Assembly: GCA_050872785.1 (NCBI GenBank)
Contig: JBNMHO010000001.1
Location: 124,001-188,000, forward strand
Length of the DNA stretch: 64,000 nt
DNA from: UBA7862 sp050872785
Lineage (GTDB): Bacteria; Bacillota; Clostridia; Christensenellales; UBA1242
Reading direction: 5' to 3'
The translations under genes were made by a program, and so were the position numbers. This document shows positions 20,218-32,900 of the stretch, one piece after another (positions within the stretch are counted from its first letter, which is position 1; each line of letters starts with the position of its first letter). A model generated the notes under the pieces. The model saw only the letters and a list, made by a program, of their open reading frames with translations, searched no databases and had not been told where the DNA came from.

Positions 20218-20249
20218 AAAAAAGCCAGACTTTCGTCTGACTTTTTTTT
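20218..20249. terminator. Bidirectional terminator between TVP38 gene and recR
   Basis: AGCCAGAC, TTTC loop, GTCTGACT, with A/T runs on both sides. It serves the plus-strand TVP38 gene and, on the minus strand, begins at the recR stop codon. Confidence 0.88.
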
Positions 20250-20835
20250 ACAATTCTCTTCGGGCTTCGATTGCACGAGAAAGGGTTACTTCGTCTGCAT
20301 ATTCAAGGTCGCTGCCCATAGAAATTCCTTGGGCGAGGCGAGTTACTTTTATGCCGAGAGGTTTTAGCAAGCGAGCGATATACATTGCGGTCGCTTCCCC
20401 TTCCACATCGGGATTGGTCGCAACAACCACTTCTGTTATGCCGCCAGCGTTCACTCTTTCCAAAAGTTCCTTTATTCTTATGTCCTCTGGTCCTTTGTTT
20501 TCCAGTGGGCTTATGCAGCCATGCAAAACATGATAAACACAATCAAAGTTTTTCACTTTTTCTATGCTTGCAACGTCTTTTGGGTCTTTCACCACGCAAA
20601 CGATTGGGCTTTTTCTGCGTTTGCAAATTCCGCAAAGGTCGTCAGTGGCGAACCCACCACAAACTTTGCAAAATTTTACTTGCTCTTTGGCAACCACAAT
20701 GCACTGGGCAAGGTTGCGTGCACTGTCCTCATCGCCCCCCAAAATGGAGTAGGCATAGCGTTGTGCTGTTTTTCTGCCCGCTCCCGGAAGGCACATAAAT
20801 GCCCCAACCAATTTTTCAATAACTTGTTCTTCCAT
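20248..20835 (-). CDS. recR: Recombination protein RecR
   Basis: This 195-residue RecR acts with RecO (and RecF) to load RecA at single-strand gaps. Seen in order: the helix-hairpin-helix LPGAGRKTAQRYA (16-28), a four-cysteine zinc finger (Cys56, 59, 68, 71) and a Toprim domain from about residue 78 (CVVKDPKDVASIEK, YHVLHGCISPLENKGPEDI, VVVATNPDVEGEATAMYI). Length is normal. It is not next to dnaX and the ybaB-type gene, its usual neighbours. No Shine-Dalgarno lies before the ATG; an extended TATAAT box ends six bases upstream, implying leaderless transcription. It follows the giant surface gene on the same strand with a 75-bp gap. Confidence 0.95.
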   Translation of the reverse strand: MEEQVIEKLVGAFMCLPGAGRKTAQRYAYSILGGDEDSARNLAQCIVVAKEQVKFCKVCGGFATDDLCGICKRRKSPIVCVVKDPKDVASIEKVKNFDCVYHVLHGCISPLENKGPEDIRIKELLERVNAGGITEVVVATNPDVEGEATAMYIARLLKPLGIKVTRLAQGISMGSDLEYADEVTLSRAIEARREL

Positions 20836-20841
20836 AATATT

Positions 20842-20870
20842 ATTATATCACAAAATCAAGAATAATGCAA
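20842..20870 (-). promoter_or_regulatory. recR promoter, predicted leaderless
   Basis: Minus strand: TTGCAT (20865-20870), a 17-nt spacer ending TGA, then TATAAT (20842-20847), an extended -10. The seventh base after the -10 box is the A of the recR ATG, the usual distance for a transcription start. Confidence 0.65.
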
Positions 20871-20910
20871 AGGGAAAGAGATTATTAAAAGATAATTACC
20901 GATTATTTGT

Positions 20911-23900
20911 TTAAGCCTTAGGCCTGCCTAAATCAACCCAGAATTTCATACTTGCACTTGTCCCATACTTCTTAGTCTGAGATGCCCCACGACAGCAAAG
21001 CGAACCGCTTGAACTGACACCTCTATTGCCATCCAAAGTATTTGTCGTGTTGTACCAAATTACATTTGTCTTTTGACAATTCACATCTCCGCCGAAACCA
21101 AGAACTTCTTTACGTCTCCAAGTTACAGTAATGCCTCCACCGTCCTTAAATGTTATATTTTCACAAATGTAATCTTGATCATTATTGCATCTTATTCTTG
21201 AAACTTTTTTGTGATCACTATGTCTGATCCAGTGTGCTGTGTTGTAGTGATTGCCCTTAAAGAGTATATGGCAATAGTAATAATTTTGCGACCCCTCATC
21301 CAGCGTTACTATTCTAGCATATTCGGCGTAATACTTCAAATAGGTTCGTGGATAAATGTTAACATTTCCAGTAATATGATCGGCAACGACAAGTGATAGG
21401 CTAAGATAACACGAACCAAGCCAAACTGAACCGTAGATGAAACCAGAGTTTTCCTTTATAATGCCAGCCCAAATGTTAATATCATACATATCAATTGATG
21501 ACACTTCCCCCGTAACATAAAGCGCAAAATTATTAGAGGATGTTTCTGATGTACCATTTGCACAAAGTTTGCTATTCCCCTTAATTGTAATTGTTGCATT
21601 GCCAAAGATATAAACCCCATTTGAAGTAGAACCACTATAATCCACATCATCATTAAATTTTTTGCTGTAATCGGTGCGTCCGCCCGTATTATTTGCAATC
21701 TGTGCGCCGTTTTCCATTGTTAAGGAGCCGCTGGCATTGAAGTATGCAGCACCGCCATGTAAAGTTGCTGTGTTGTTTAGAATTTTTGCACCAGTGCCAC
21801 TCATTGTAAGTTTTCTGTTGCTTTTGAAGTACACGCCGCCGCCATTTGCTTCTGTTTTGTTATTTTCAATGACGCCGCTTACTGTAAGGTCACCTATATC
21901 AACATACACACCACCACCATTATACTTTGCTGTGTTTTGAGTTTGAGATGACGAGCCAACAGAACCGCTTATTGTCCCGCCCGCTGCGAGATACAATGCA
22001 CCGCCGTTTGTGGTTGCACGGTTGCCATAGGCTGTTCCGCTGAATGTTATGCCAGCTCCCGCATAGACTGCGCCGCCATTTGAGGCTTGAAGTCCACTAA
22101 GAGTGCCACCGATTGTTGAGCCACCCGCATTTGATGAGAGGCAAATTCCCCCACCGTCTTGTGCTACGGTTTTAATGTTTCCATTATTGTCTTTTGAGCC
22201 ATAAATTTGCCCAGTGAATTCGAAACTTCTACCGGCGTAAATTCCGCCACCGTTGCCGTCTGTTGTGTTGCCTGCAAAGTAACTATAGACTGTGACTGAG
22301 GAGGAGCCATTTGCAATATACATTCCGCCGCCGCTTGAGGTTGCAGAGTTTTCTTGTATGGCATGGCTGCTGTCATTTCCAGTGAACTCCCATGTGACAG
22401 AGCCGTTGAGATACACACCGCCACCTTGGCTTGCTTTATTTCCATAGATTGAGTAAGCATTATTTGAACTATCGCTGACGCTGTCTTTCGCTGTGCCACC
22501 GTTCATATAAAGTCCGCCGCCGCCAACTTTTGCACCATTGTATTTGATGTATCCACCAATAAGATTGAATGTGCCACCATTTACATACACACCGCCGCCC
22601 TCAGTTGCATAGTTGTAACTGATTAGGCTACTTGCTTGCATTGTAAATGTGCCGCAATTGCCAACATACACACCGCCGCCTAGGTTTGCTTTGTTGGAGC
22701 AATTTTCTTCCGTTGCAGCAGTTTTTGCTGTTACACCGATTGTGCCTTGCGTCATATTGAAACTTCCGCCACCAACATACACCGCACCGCCGTTTACAAT
22801 AGAAGTCGAGCCGTCATATTGATATTTGTGTCTTATCATTGTGCCGCCATTGAAGTTTGTAGTGCCACCATTTGTTGCAACTGCACCACCGTTTTTGGCT
22901 TTGTTGTTTTCGAAGTTGGCTGCAATATTCACCGTGCCGCCCGACACATAGATTGCCCCACCGTTTCCGCCACGAGCCGAATTTTGTGTGAAGGTGACTT
23001 TGGTAGAGTCATAGATTTCGACCGTTCCGCCAGTTACCGCCAAAGCACCGCCATTCACCGAGTAGTTGTCGTTGAACTTAATTTCTGAAGATATGGAACT
23101 ATCTGCACTGCTGATAGCCACATTTCCACCGCCAACTGCAATCGCACCACCCATTTGAGTTGAACCAGTGTTGGTGTAGTTCACTGCAAGAGTTCCGTCA
23201 TTAAATCTCTTACCGAACAAGCCTGCGTAAATTGTTGTTGTGCCAATTGTGTAAATTGCTCCGCCCATATTGTTTGCTTTGTTGGATACAAAGATTACAC
23301 CTGTGCCAGTTGCTCCAGTGTAGGTTGACTCTTTTTTACTTAGAATTCTAAGTGTGCCAGTTGTGTAGATTGCACCACCTTTGTCGCTTGCTGCATTGTT
23401 TTTGAATAAGATTGCATTTGCAAAGGTGTCGTGCTTTGAGTTGACTTTTCCCTCGCTCACGTATTGTGCTGCATTGTCGCCGCTTTCAAGTTTTACTGTG
23501 CCGTGGTTTGCAATGCCGCCACCATTTGGAGCGAAGTTGTATATCACTACTCCGCCGTTTAGGCTGAGGGTTCCGCCGTCTGCAACATATATGCCGCCGC
23601 CCTCACTGCCCGCAGAGTTGCCCGCCCCACGATTGTCGTTGATGTAATAGTAAGAAACCCCGTCTTGCACTTTCCCATAAGAGTTGTAGGATATTCCTCT
23701 CTTTTGAGATGTAACTCCCACACTTCCCGCTGTTGCAATCTCTTTATAGGCTTCATTGAGGAACTTTTCTGCACCGATAATTCCGTTTGCAATTTCAAGA
23801 GTTGCGCCCTTAGCCACATAAATTCCGCCGCCATAAACTGAAGCGTCATTGTAGCTTATTTGTGCGTCACTTAATATAACTGTGTTGCCGCCTATGAACA

Positions 23901-26900
23901 ATGCACCGCCATTTTCTGCAATGTTATTTATGATTTTTGCTGAAAGAGCAATAGGGTTTGCATTGACCTCTGATGTGCCGACCAAATAAACCCCGCCGCC
24001 GTTTGTGGCTTCATTGTATGAGATTTCGCCGCTTATCAATTGAACATTGCACACATCAACAAATGAAAGTTCTGCATACACACCACCACCGTTTGCTGCA
24101 TTGTTGCCGTGACTTGTAAGTTCTTTAATAAGATTTGTTTCATTTTGATTGTATTTGAGTTCTGCTCCGCCAATTATTGCACCACTGCCGTTCATTGTGA
24201 AGTGACCGCTTGCTGAAACAAACACGCCGCCGCCTTTGTCTGTTGCAATGTTGTTTGAAACTTCGCCGCCGGTCATTGTGAATGTGCCACTCATAACACA
24301 AACACCACCACCATTTGCTGCTTTATTGCCACCTATTGTGCCGCCAGTCATTGTAAATGTGCCACCCGCAACACAAACACCACCGCCGTTGTAACCTTTG
24401 ACTTCTTCATCGTTTTTCCCTGTATTTGAGCCAGTGATTGAGCCAGCTTCAAGTGTAAGAGTTGATGATGTAAGTGAGCCACTGCCTGAACCGTTATCGT
24501 AAAGATATACACCGCCGCCGTTTTGGGCATTGTTGCCAGAGAGCGTTGCACCACTTATCGTGACTGCCGAGCCGCTGATGTAAAGTCCACCGCCGTTTGT
24601 GGCGTCGTTGCTGGAAATTGTTACATTCGAGCCAAGGGTAAGTTGGTTTGCGTCAGTGTATATTTTTGAATTTTCAATGCACAAGCCGCCACCGTTTGTG
24701 GCTGTGTTATTTGTAATTGTAACATTGCCGTCAAATGCGACTCTGCCGCCTGCTGTGAGATAAATTCCACCGCCGTAAGTTGCACTGTTGCTTGAAATTT
24801 GAACGCCGCCATTAAGCACCACTTCACCGCCTGCAACATACAATCCGCCGCCGTTTCCAGTTGCTGTGTTTGAAACTATATTTGTTTCAAGTATCAAAGT
24901 GCCGCCTGCGACATGCACACCACCACCGTTTGTCGCTTTGTTGTTATCCGACAATTTGACAAAACTTGGAATAGTCAATGTGCCGTTTGCAAGGTAAATT
25001 GCCCCGCCGTTTGCTGCACTGTTGCCAGTAAGAGTGACCGTGCTTATTGTATTTGATGTGCCGAATGTTACATTTGCTCCGTCAACATACAATGCGCCGC
25101 CGTTACCTTTTGCAGTGTTGCCCGTAATAGACGAGCCATTGATATTAAGTTTTGTATTGCTGCCCACTGCTTTGATTGTTGTGTCTGTGACTGTGTTACT
25201 TGATATTGTGACATCTGTTAGTGTTACATTTGTTTGATTGCCGTCAGTGGAATTCAAGTTGAAGATTGTTTCCGTGTCGCCGTCAGAGCCGCTGATAGTT
25301 GTGTTTGAGATATTAACTGTTGCTCCCGCCGTTGCCAAAACAATGTTTTTCGCTTTGACGTTACTTATTGTGCAGCCGCTGAGGGTTAAACTTGCGTTTT
25401 TCACGTCAAAGAGATTGTTTGAAGTTGAGATGTTTTGGGCTGTTACATTCTTTGCCGTCAAACTTCCGCCAGTGAGTGTTGCAACTGAGATGTTGTTGCT
25501 GCCGTCTGAAGGGCCTATTGTAACATTTTCCATTGTAACACTGCCCGATAACACTTGAAGAACTGAGGACGTAGAGCCTATGATATTTACATTTTGAAGC
25601 ACCAATTCGCCAGACGCCACTGCAAGCCATTGTTGTGACGAAAGTTCAAGTTTGACTGTGTATGTTGTGTCAGTGAATTTGTATTCACTTTCACCCAATT
25701 CATTTTCACCCAATTCACATTCCGCCGACTTGATTGTAACTTTGTTTGAACTAAGGCTTGAAGTTGCGGACGTTGAAACATTGTTTTTAATTATATACAC
25801 AACATATTTGTATTCTGAGCCCTTACCTGTTGCGGCAGAAATTGCACTGCTCATACTTTGATAGAACCTGCCACCGCTCTCATTTTCTCTTTGCACATAG
25901 AAGTTTCTTTCTGCAATGATAATGTCATGACCAGTAATTCCGCCCAAGATAAAGCAGTAAATGTTTCCGTCTGGGTCTTTCCCTTCAAAAATGTCTTCCA
26001 AAATATAATCAGGTTTTGAAATATTTACATTGTTTGAATAAGAGCCAACTGTTGTATTATATTCTGTTGATTTGGCAGGGCTTGTAATCTTGATTTTTTG
26101 ATTGTTATGGTTATAAGCCTTGTCAATTCTTATCTTCGCAAGTGAGCCTGCTGCACGTTCCAGATAAATTGAGTCGTTAATCTTGATATTTCCCGACAAA
26201 TATTCATCGTCTTTCCCTGCATTGAAAGTCATTGCAACATTGCTTGCTTGCTCGCTAAGATAAATGCCGTCACCATATTTTGCAGTGTTTGCCTTAGTCA
26301 AGTCTTCACTGTCACCTAACTTTAACATGCGAACTTCAATTTGAGATGAAGTGCTATCTGCGCCATAATTTACATAAATTGCTCCGCCTTTGCCAGTTTC
26401 AAGATTTGCCGAGTTTTTGAACATTTTAAGATAACTTTCATCTGTTCCCTCAAAGCGTCCCATAGCGTCACTGAAGTAAATTCCGCCGCCGTCTGTTGCA
26501 TTGTTTGATGAAATTTCTCCACCAGAGAATGTTGCTGCTGCTTTTGTTACATTGATGTCATTTGTAAACAATGTTGTAAGTTGCTCTGCTTTAGTTTCAT
26601 CTTTTGATTTAATTTCAGCATATTTCAAACCATTTAGGAATATTCCGCCACCGTTGCCAGTTGCTGTGTTTCCAGAGATTGTTCCGCCGGACATTGTTAT
26701 GTAAGTTTTATAATATGTCACTGTTGTTTTTACAGTTTCTTCACCAGCAGTTTCACCGTTTGAATTGTTGGCTAGGGTTACTTCTTTGCCGTTTACATAA
26801 ACACCGCCGCCGTCTTTGGCTTCGTTCATGGATATTTCACCGCCAGAGATATTTACATTGCACAAGATGTTTGCATACAGTCCGCCGCCATAAGTTGCGT

Positions 26901-29900
26901 AACTTCCAGAGATTTTTCCGCCGCTTATTGTGACCGTTGACCAAATTTCCTCATTGTTTTGCTTTGACCCCGTTGCATAAATTGCACCGCCGTATTCTGC
27001 TGCACCATTTGAAATGCCGCCCCCAGTCATTGTGAACGAAGAATTTTCAATATATACAATTCCGCCACGAAGTCCACTTTTTATGTCTGAAACAGAGGTC
27101 GCCTCGCCTTTAAGTTCTGCACCAGAGATAATGACTTCTGAACCATTCTTTGCAAGAACAATGCTTCCCTCTTGTGTTGAAGATTTGCCAGTTATAACAA
27201 CATTGTTACTCAACGTGAGTGTTGCACCGTTAACTTCAAAGACACGTCCGTCAAACTGCGAATCGGAATATACAACAATGTTCAATGTGCCGCAACCTTC
27301 GTAACCGCCATACACTGCGTCAAAGTCGCCGTCATAGCCAATGGTTGTTGTTTGTGTAACTGCAAAACCGTTTCTGCATTTTTGATTGAACGTAACCTCG
27401 CCTTTTGCCGATAGAACAATGTTTGAAGAATTGAAGTTAATAGTATCTGTGATGTCATACTCTCCAGCGTTTGCGAGAACGAGATATTTTGAGTAGCCTT
27501 CGTCAAGTATAACAAGGTCTGCCAAAGCGCCGTCTAGTGTTTCACTTTCCGCATAAAGAATATTCCTATCAGATTTTTTGCCATAAACTTGGAAATTCTG
27601 CGCTCTTAAGACAGCACGGTCACCATTATCATTATCTACAACTGCTTTAAGTCCAAAGCCAGAGTTAATATCCAAGTTGAAGTAGTCGAGGTAGTTGAAA
27701 CCAGCGGTTATGTCATCTGGCTTAAATTGCAAAATCTTATCTTCAACACTGAACTTGCCTGCTTCCAAATAGACATTTATTCTCTTCATATCTTTTTTGG
27801 TCAAATTTTGTGAAACATTCCTTGTGCTTCTGAAAAGTTTTGTCTTCGCTTCGTCTTTGTCAGCGGTCTTTATACTTACAAATGACTTATTTGTCAAAAT
27901 GTAAATTCCGTCAGAAATGTCATCAATTTCGCCAGATAGAACAATACCTGTCTTAACGTCAAGTTCAGATTCTGCAGGCTTACTTTGTGTTGTGTCGGAA
28001 ATTGCAATGGTTGCATTTTCGCCGTTTGAGATTGTGTTTGCGTTTTCGCCGTCTGCAATATCCAAAACACCACCCGCAACGGAAAGCCCCGCACCGATTG
28101 AAGAACCGTCTTGAAGACTATTGCCAGTGATTGTTGTCCCCTTGAGGGTTGTTGTGCCGCCAAAGGTGTAAATTGCACCGCCGCTTGCTTTGCTTGCTGC
28201 CGAGTTGCCAGTTATTTGAATTCCCACAAGTTCAACATTTCCGCCCGCAACATAAACTGCACCGCCAACGCCATTTGATGTGTTCTTCGAGAATGTTTCA
28301 TTTCCGTCAGTATTTGTTCTGCTGTCGCTAACTTTTGTTATGCCGTCAAACACTGCCAATGCTCCGCCACGACTTTCTGCTGTATTTTTCTCTATGCTGC
28401 TGTTCATAATTTCCAAAGAACCATATGACACAATCGCACCACCAACAGTTGCATTGTTGCCGCTAAGGACGGAAGAACCTTTGATTGTCATTGCTCCATT
28501 TTCTGCAACATACACACCGCCACCGTTTGTGGCGCTATTGCCAGTTATTTTACAAGCGTCATCAATTTCCACCTTGCCGCTTGCAACATAAATTGCACCG
28601 CCATTTATAGCTTTGCCGCTGTCAGAATTGCCGTTTTTATCAAATTTTGTTGAAGTTTTTATCAATGCGTTGCCAGATGAACCAAAGCCAAAGTAGCAAG
28701 CACCGCCGTTTTCTGAAGCATAATTCGTTCTAAATGTTGCAGTTATCATTGTAACTTTTGCAGCCCCTTCAGCATACAATGCCCCGCCCATTCTTGCCGA
28801 GTTGCTTTCAAACAAGTTCTTCTCGCCAGTTTCGTTTGCTGTGCTGATATCAGTAATCTTGTTCAAGTTCAAACTTCCGTTTGCAACATAAATTGCACCG
28901 CCATATCCGTTTGTGGAATTTGAAATGAAGTTTGTAAATTTGATTTCATGTCCTTCTCTGGAATTTAGATAAAGTGCGCCACCGTGAGCCACCTCTGTGC
29001 TGGAGGTTGCTCTGTTTTCACTAAATGTCACATCGCTTGTTACAAGTTTACCTTGTTTTTCAACTGCCACAGCACCACCTTGTTGTGCCGAGCAATTTGA
29101 AATTGTGGAGTCACTAATATACAATTCCCCGCTGCCGCTCGTGTAGATTGCACCACCCATTGAAGATGAGCCAGCAGTTAATGTGGAATTTGAAATTGTA
29201 ACAGTTCCACCCGCTTGATAAATCATTCCGCCATTGCCCGTGGCCGAGCAATTTTCGAATGTAGAACTATCAATAACAACATTTCCATCTTTAAGCCAAA
29301 TTGCACCGCCATAACTTAAAACTGATTTGTCAAGATTTTCGTCTTTTACAGAAATCATGTTATCAAGATAAAGTTGGTCTGCTTTGGAATTTCTGATTGT
29401 CGTTCCGTTTGAAAGTTTGAGTGTGCCACTTGCAACATAGAACATGCTTGCACTTACGCTGCTGCTGTTTTTGCTGCCTTCCAAAATCATTGGATGACAA
29501 ACTTTGCCGTCATTAAGTTTTAAGTCGTTATTTTTTAGGAAGTCGTCACTTAAACTTGTAAATTCCAAACTTCCTTTCACAACAAACATAAAGTCTTGAT
29601 AGCCGCTTTCTCTCAAAACAACTGCCCCGTCTGCTGTTTCTCTGCAATCGACAAGAACGATGTCCTTGTTTGCTGCGACTTTAACTGTGTTTTGAGAATT
29701 TATAACTTGTCTGCGGAAAAGCCCGAAGTAAGTTCTCTCGTTTTCTTTTGCTTGTTCAATAGCATCATTTATTGAAGCGAACATTTTGTATTTGCCATTT
29801 TCGTCCGCTTTAAGCGCACGGATAATTCCCGCCATGGCGTAAATATCTTTATCTCGCTTTGTGAAAACGATAATGTCCGAATCAAACTTGCCCGCCCCTG

Positions 29901-32900
29901 CAAAATCTGCGTTTGCAAATGTTGCAACCTTTATTTGAGCGTTGTCGCCAAGTTCTTCTTCCATAACAATATAAATCTTGCTATGTTTGCTTGAAATGTA
30001 TTTATCTTTAACATTTATAACAGCCTTTGTGGACAAGAACACTCTGTCTGAAATATTTGCTGCATTGTAAACACTAAGTGAATTTGACTCGACTGCTTCC
30101 ACATTTCCAGAAGTATTGGTCTTTTTTGCTCCAGCGACAAATATTCCAGCATAATCTACATTCTCATTTCCATTCCAGTTGCCGTAAATTTCACCGCCAA
30201 AAATTTCCACCTTTGAACCCGTTGCAACAAAGATTGCTCCACCTTTGTCCGAAGCCACATTGTCTGTCAATGTTCCGCCATAAAGTTTGAGAGCCTTATC
30301 TGCATAAATTCCGCCGCCCAAAGTTGCATTGTTGCCAGAGATGAGCGAGCCAGCATTTTCAAGCGTTGTGCGTTCAACATCGTTATAAATCTCAAGCGAG
30401 AGTTTGTCGCCAGTGGCATAAATTCCACCGCCCATGTTCCCCGCAACGTTGTTCAATATTTTCCCGTCACGCAATGTAACTTTGCCATTTGCCACATAAA
30501 GTCCAGCACCGTTTTGGGCGTTGTTATTGTCTATTGTTGCACCTGAAGAAAGTTCCACTTCGCCATAGTTCCCGCTTGCTGTCACATCTTCAACATACAC
30601 GCCACCGCCGTTTCCAGTTGCTGTGTTATTCAAAATGAGCGAAGCAGAATTTGTAGCAATAAGTTTGCCGCCAACGACATACACACCACCACCATTTGTT
30701 GCATTGTTGCTTTCTATTGTTGCGTCATAGAGATAAAGCGTTCCATAAAGTGCCACGCCACCACCGTTCAGAGTGGCTTCGTTGCCAAGAACCCTTGCCC
30801 CTTGCATCAAGTAAACTGTTGTGCCAACTGCTGCATAAATTCCCGCACCTTCTGAAGAAGTGTTGTTTGAAATTTCAAAATTTGAAGAAATGTCAAGTCT
30901 GCCGCTTTCCACATACACACCACCGCCGAAGTTTGTTGCAGTGGAATTTGAAATTTTCCCATAGCCGAGCCAAGAAGCATTTGCCGTTTTGTTGTTTGTT
31001 GCAAAGTACACACCCGCACCATTTGTTGCAGTGTTTCCAGAAATCGCAACTACATCACTTGACTTAAGTGTTCTTAAAATGCCGTTTTCGCCAACATACA
31101 CACCGCCGCCAAGAGTTGCAGAGTTTGCTGAACCCAAATCGTCACTTTGACCTATGATTGCATTGTATATATCCACTTGTCCAACAAGTGTGCGACCATT
31201 AGCAGTTCTTGAGCCGATGTAAATTGCACCGCCGTTTGCAGTTGCTGCGTTGCCGCCTATAACTGTTTTGCCATCAATTTCCACAAGCCCACTTGCTACA
31301 TAAATTGCACCGCCATTTGTTGCAGTTCCGCCAGTTAGTGTAGAGTTAAGAATTGTTACATTTGCTGTGGAGCCTATTTGTGAAATATTAACATAAATAG
31401 TGCCGCCGTTTTCGCTTGCAGTTGAATTTGAAATTGTTGAATTTGTGACATTAAGTTTTGCTTGTCCGTCAATATAAATTGCACCGCCATTGACACTTGA
31501 TGAGCCATTTATATTTGAAGTTTTGATTGTCACAACTGAGGTGTTTGCTGCATAAATTGCACCACCTCTGCCACTTTCGCCACTTGTTACACAATTTGAG
31601 ATTGTCGAATTTTCAATTTCGAGTTTGCCGTCATAAATTGTTATTGCACCGCCGTTTGCTGCAGTGTTATCTCTTATTTCAACCCCGTCAAGGCGAAGAG
31701 TTCCGTTGCCACTTACGCAGAACAAACTTGCGTTTTGCGAATTACTTGTGCCGACTATTGTTATGTTGCCTGCTGCATATTGTGACACCCCGCCAAAGAT
31801 TACATCGCTTGACACAATGTCAAATACCCAATCGGTTAAGCTTTCTGCACGAGAAAGTGTAACACCTAAGTCGTTTCCAGAAACGATTGTTACAGACTTA
31901 TCAATAACAACTTTTTGCTCTAGAACAAAGTCATCTCTTATGATTATTGTTTCACCGCCAAGGCATTGTGACAAGGCTTCATTAAGTGAAGTGAATTCGC
32001 CAACAACATCTCCCTTGCTATCTCGCACTTCAATCATGTCTTCCACAACAATGTTATAACTTAAATATATTTCGCTGTTTGCACTGTTTTTGAGGAAGTT
32101 GTAGAAAGAAAGATTTGTGATAATTGTGCCGCTTGCCGACAGGCTGCCATTTCGTGGAGTTATCTTTGTTCCGTTTGTTGCTGCAAGGAAGGAAATTTCG
32201 TTATAGACTTTTGCAGTTTTCAAATTGCTTCCCACAAAGGCATTGTTTTCGCTGCCAAGTGTAACATTTGTTTTTGGCAGAATAACATATTCAATGTTGC
32301 TGCCCTTAAACGCTTCGCCGCCAACTTTGTTTGCCATTTCAAGGCTTATTTTTTGTGGCAAAGATTTGCAATTTTCAAAGGCATTTTTGCCAATTTCTGT
32401 TAGTTTTTCAAAAGCAATTTCGCCATGTTTTCCAAGGATTGTAAACTCACCGCAGCCTTTGAAACTTGCTTCGCCTATTTTCTCTATTTCATTTTCAAAT
32501 GTAACTTGAGAGAGCATTGTGCAATTTTCAAAAGCGTGTGCTGGAACTGTGTTTGTGTTGCCAAGAACTTTTACAACATAAGCATTTGCTGGTTCATAAT
32601 TTTGCCCGTCAAATGTAATTGTGTCGCCTAGACTTGAAACTTCTTTTGTGCTGTCGCCAAAGTAAGAAACAATCAAGGTCTTGAGGTCTTGCATCATGGC
32701 AAAGCAGCCGTCAAGTTGTCTGACAGTTTTTGAAACTTCCACAACTTCAGCATGAGAACCTGCAAAAGCAAGTGGCATAATTCCAGCGACTTCTTCAATC
32801 TTAACATAACTATTTTTTGCGATGTATGTGTGAAGCATTGTGCCACTTGGAGTTGCAACAAGAACATTGCCCATATAGTCCACAAAGTAGTTGCTTTGAG

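Noticed and set aside
20911..21050. LPXTG or other cell-wall sorting signal at the end of the giant protein
   Set aside because: The last residues are polar (WVDLGRPKA), with no LPXTG, hydrophobic helix or basic tail.
21700..32000. Regularly recurring DNA words such as CCGCCGTTTG, suggesting a CRISPR or tandem array
   Set aside because: The spacing is irregular, the units diverge, and they encode in-frame beta-helix rungs; there are no identical repeats with unique spacers and no cas genes.
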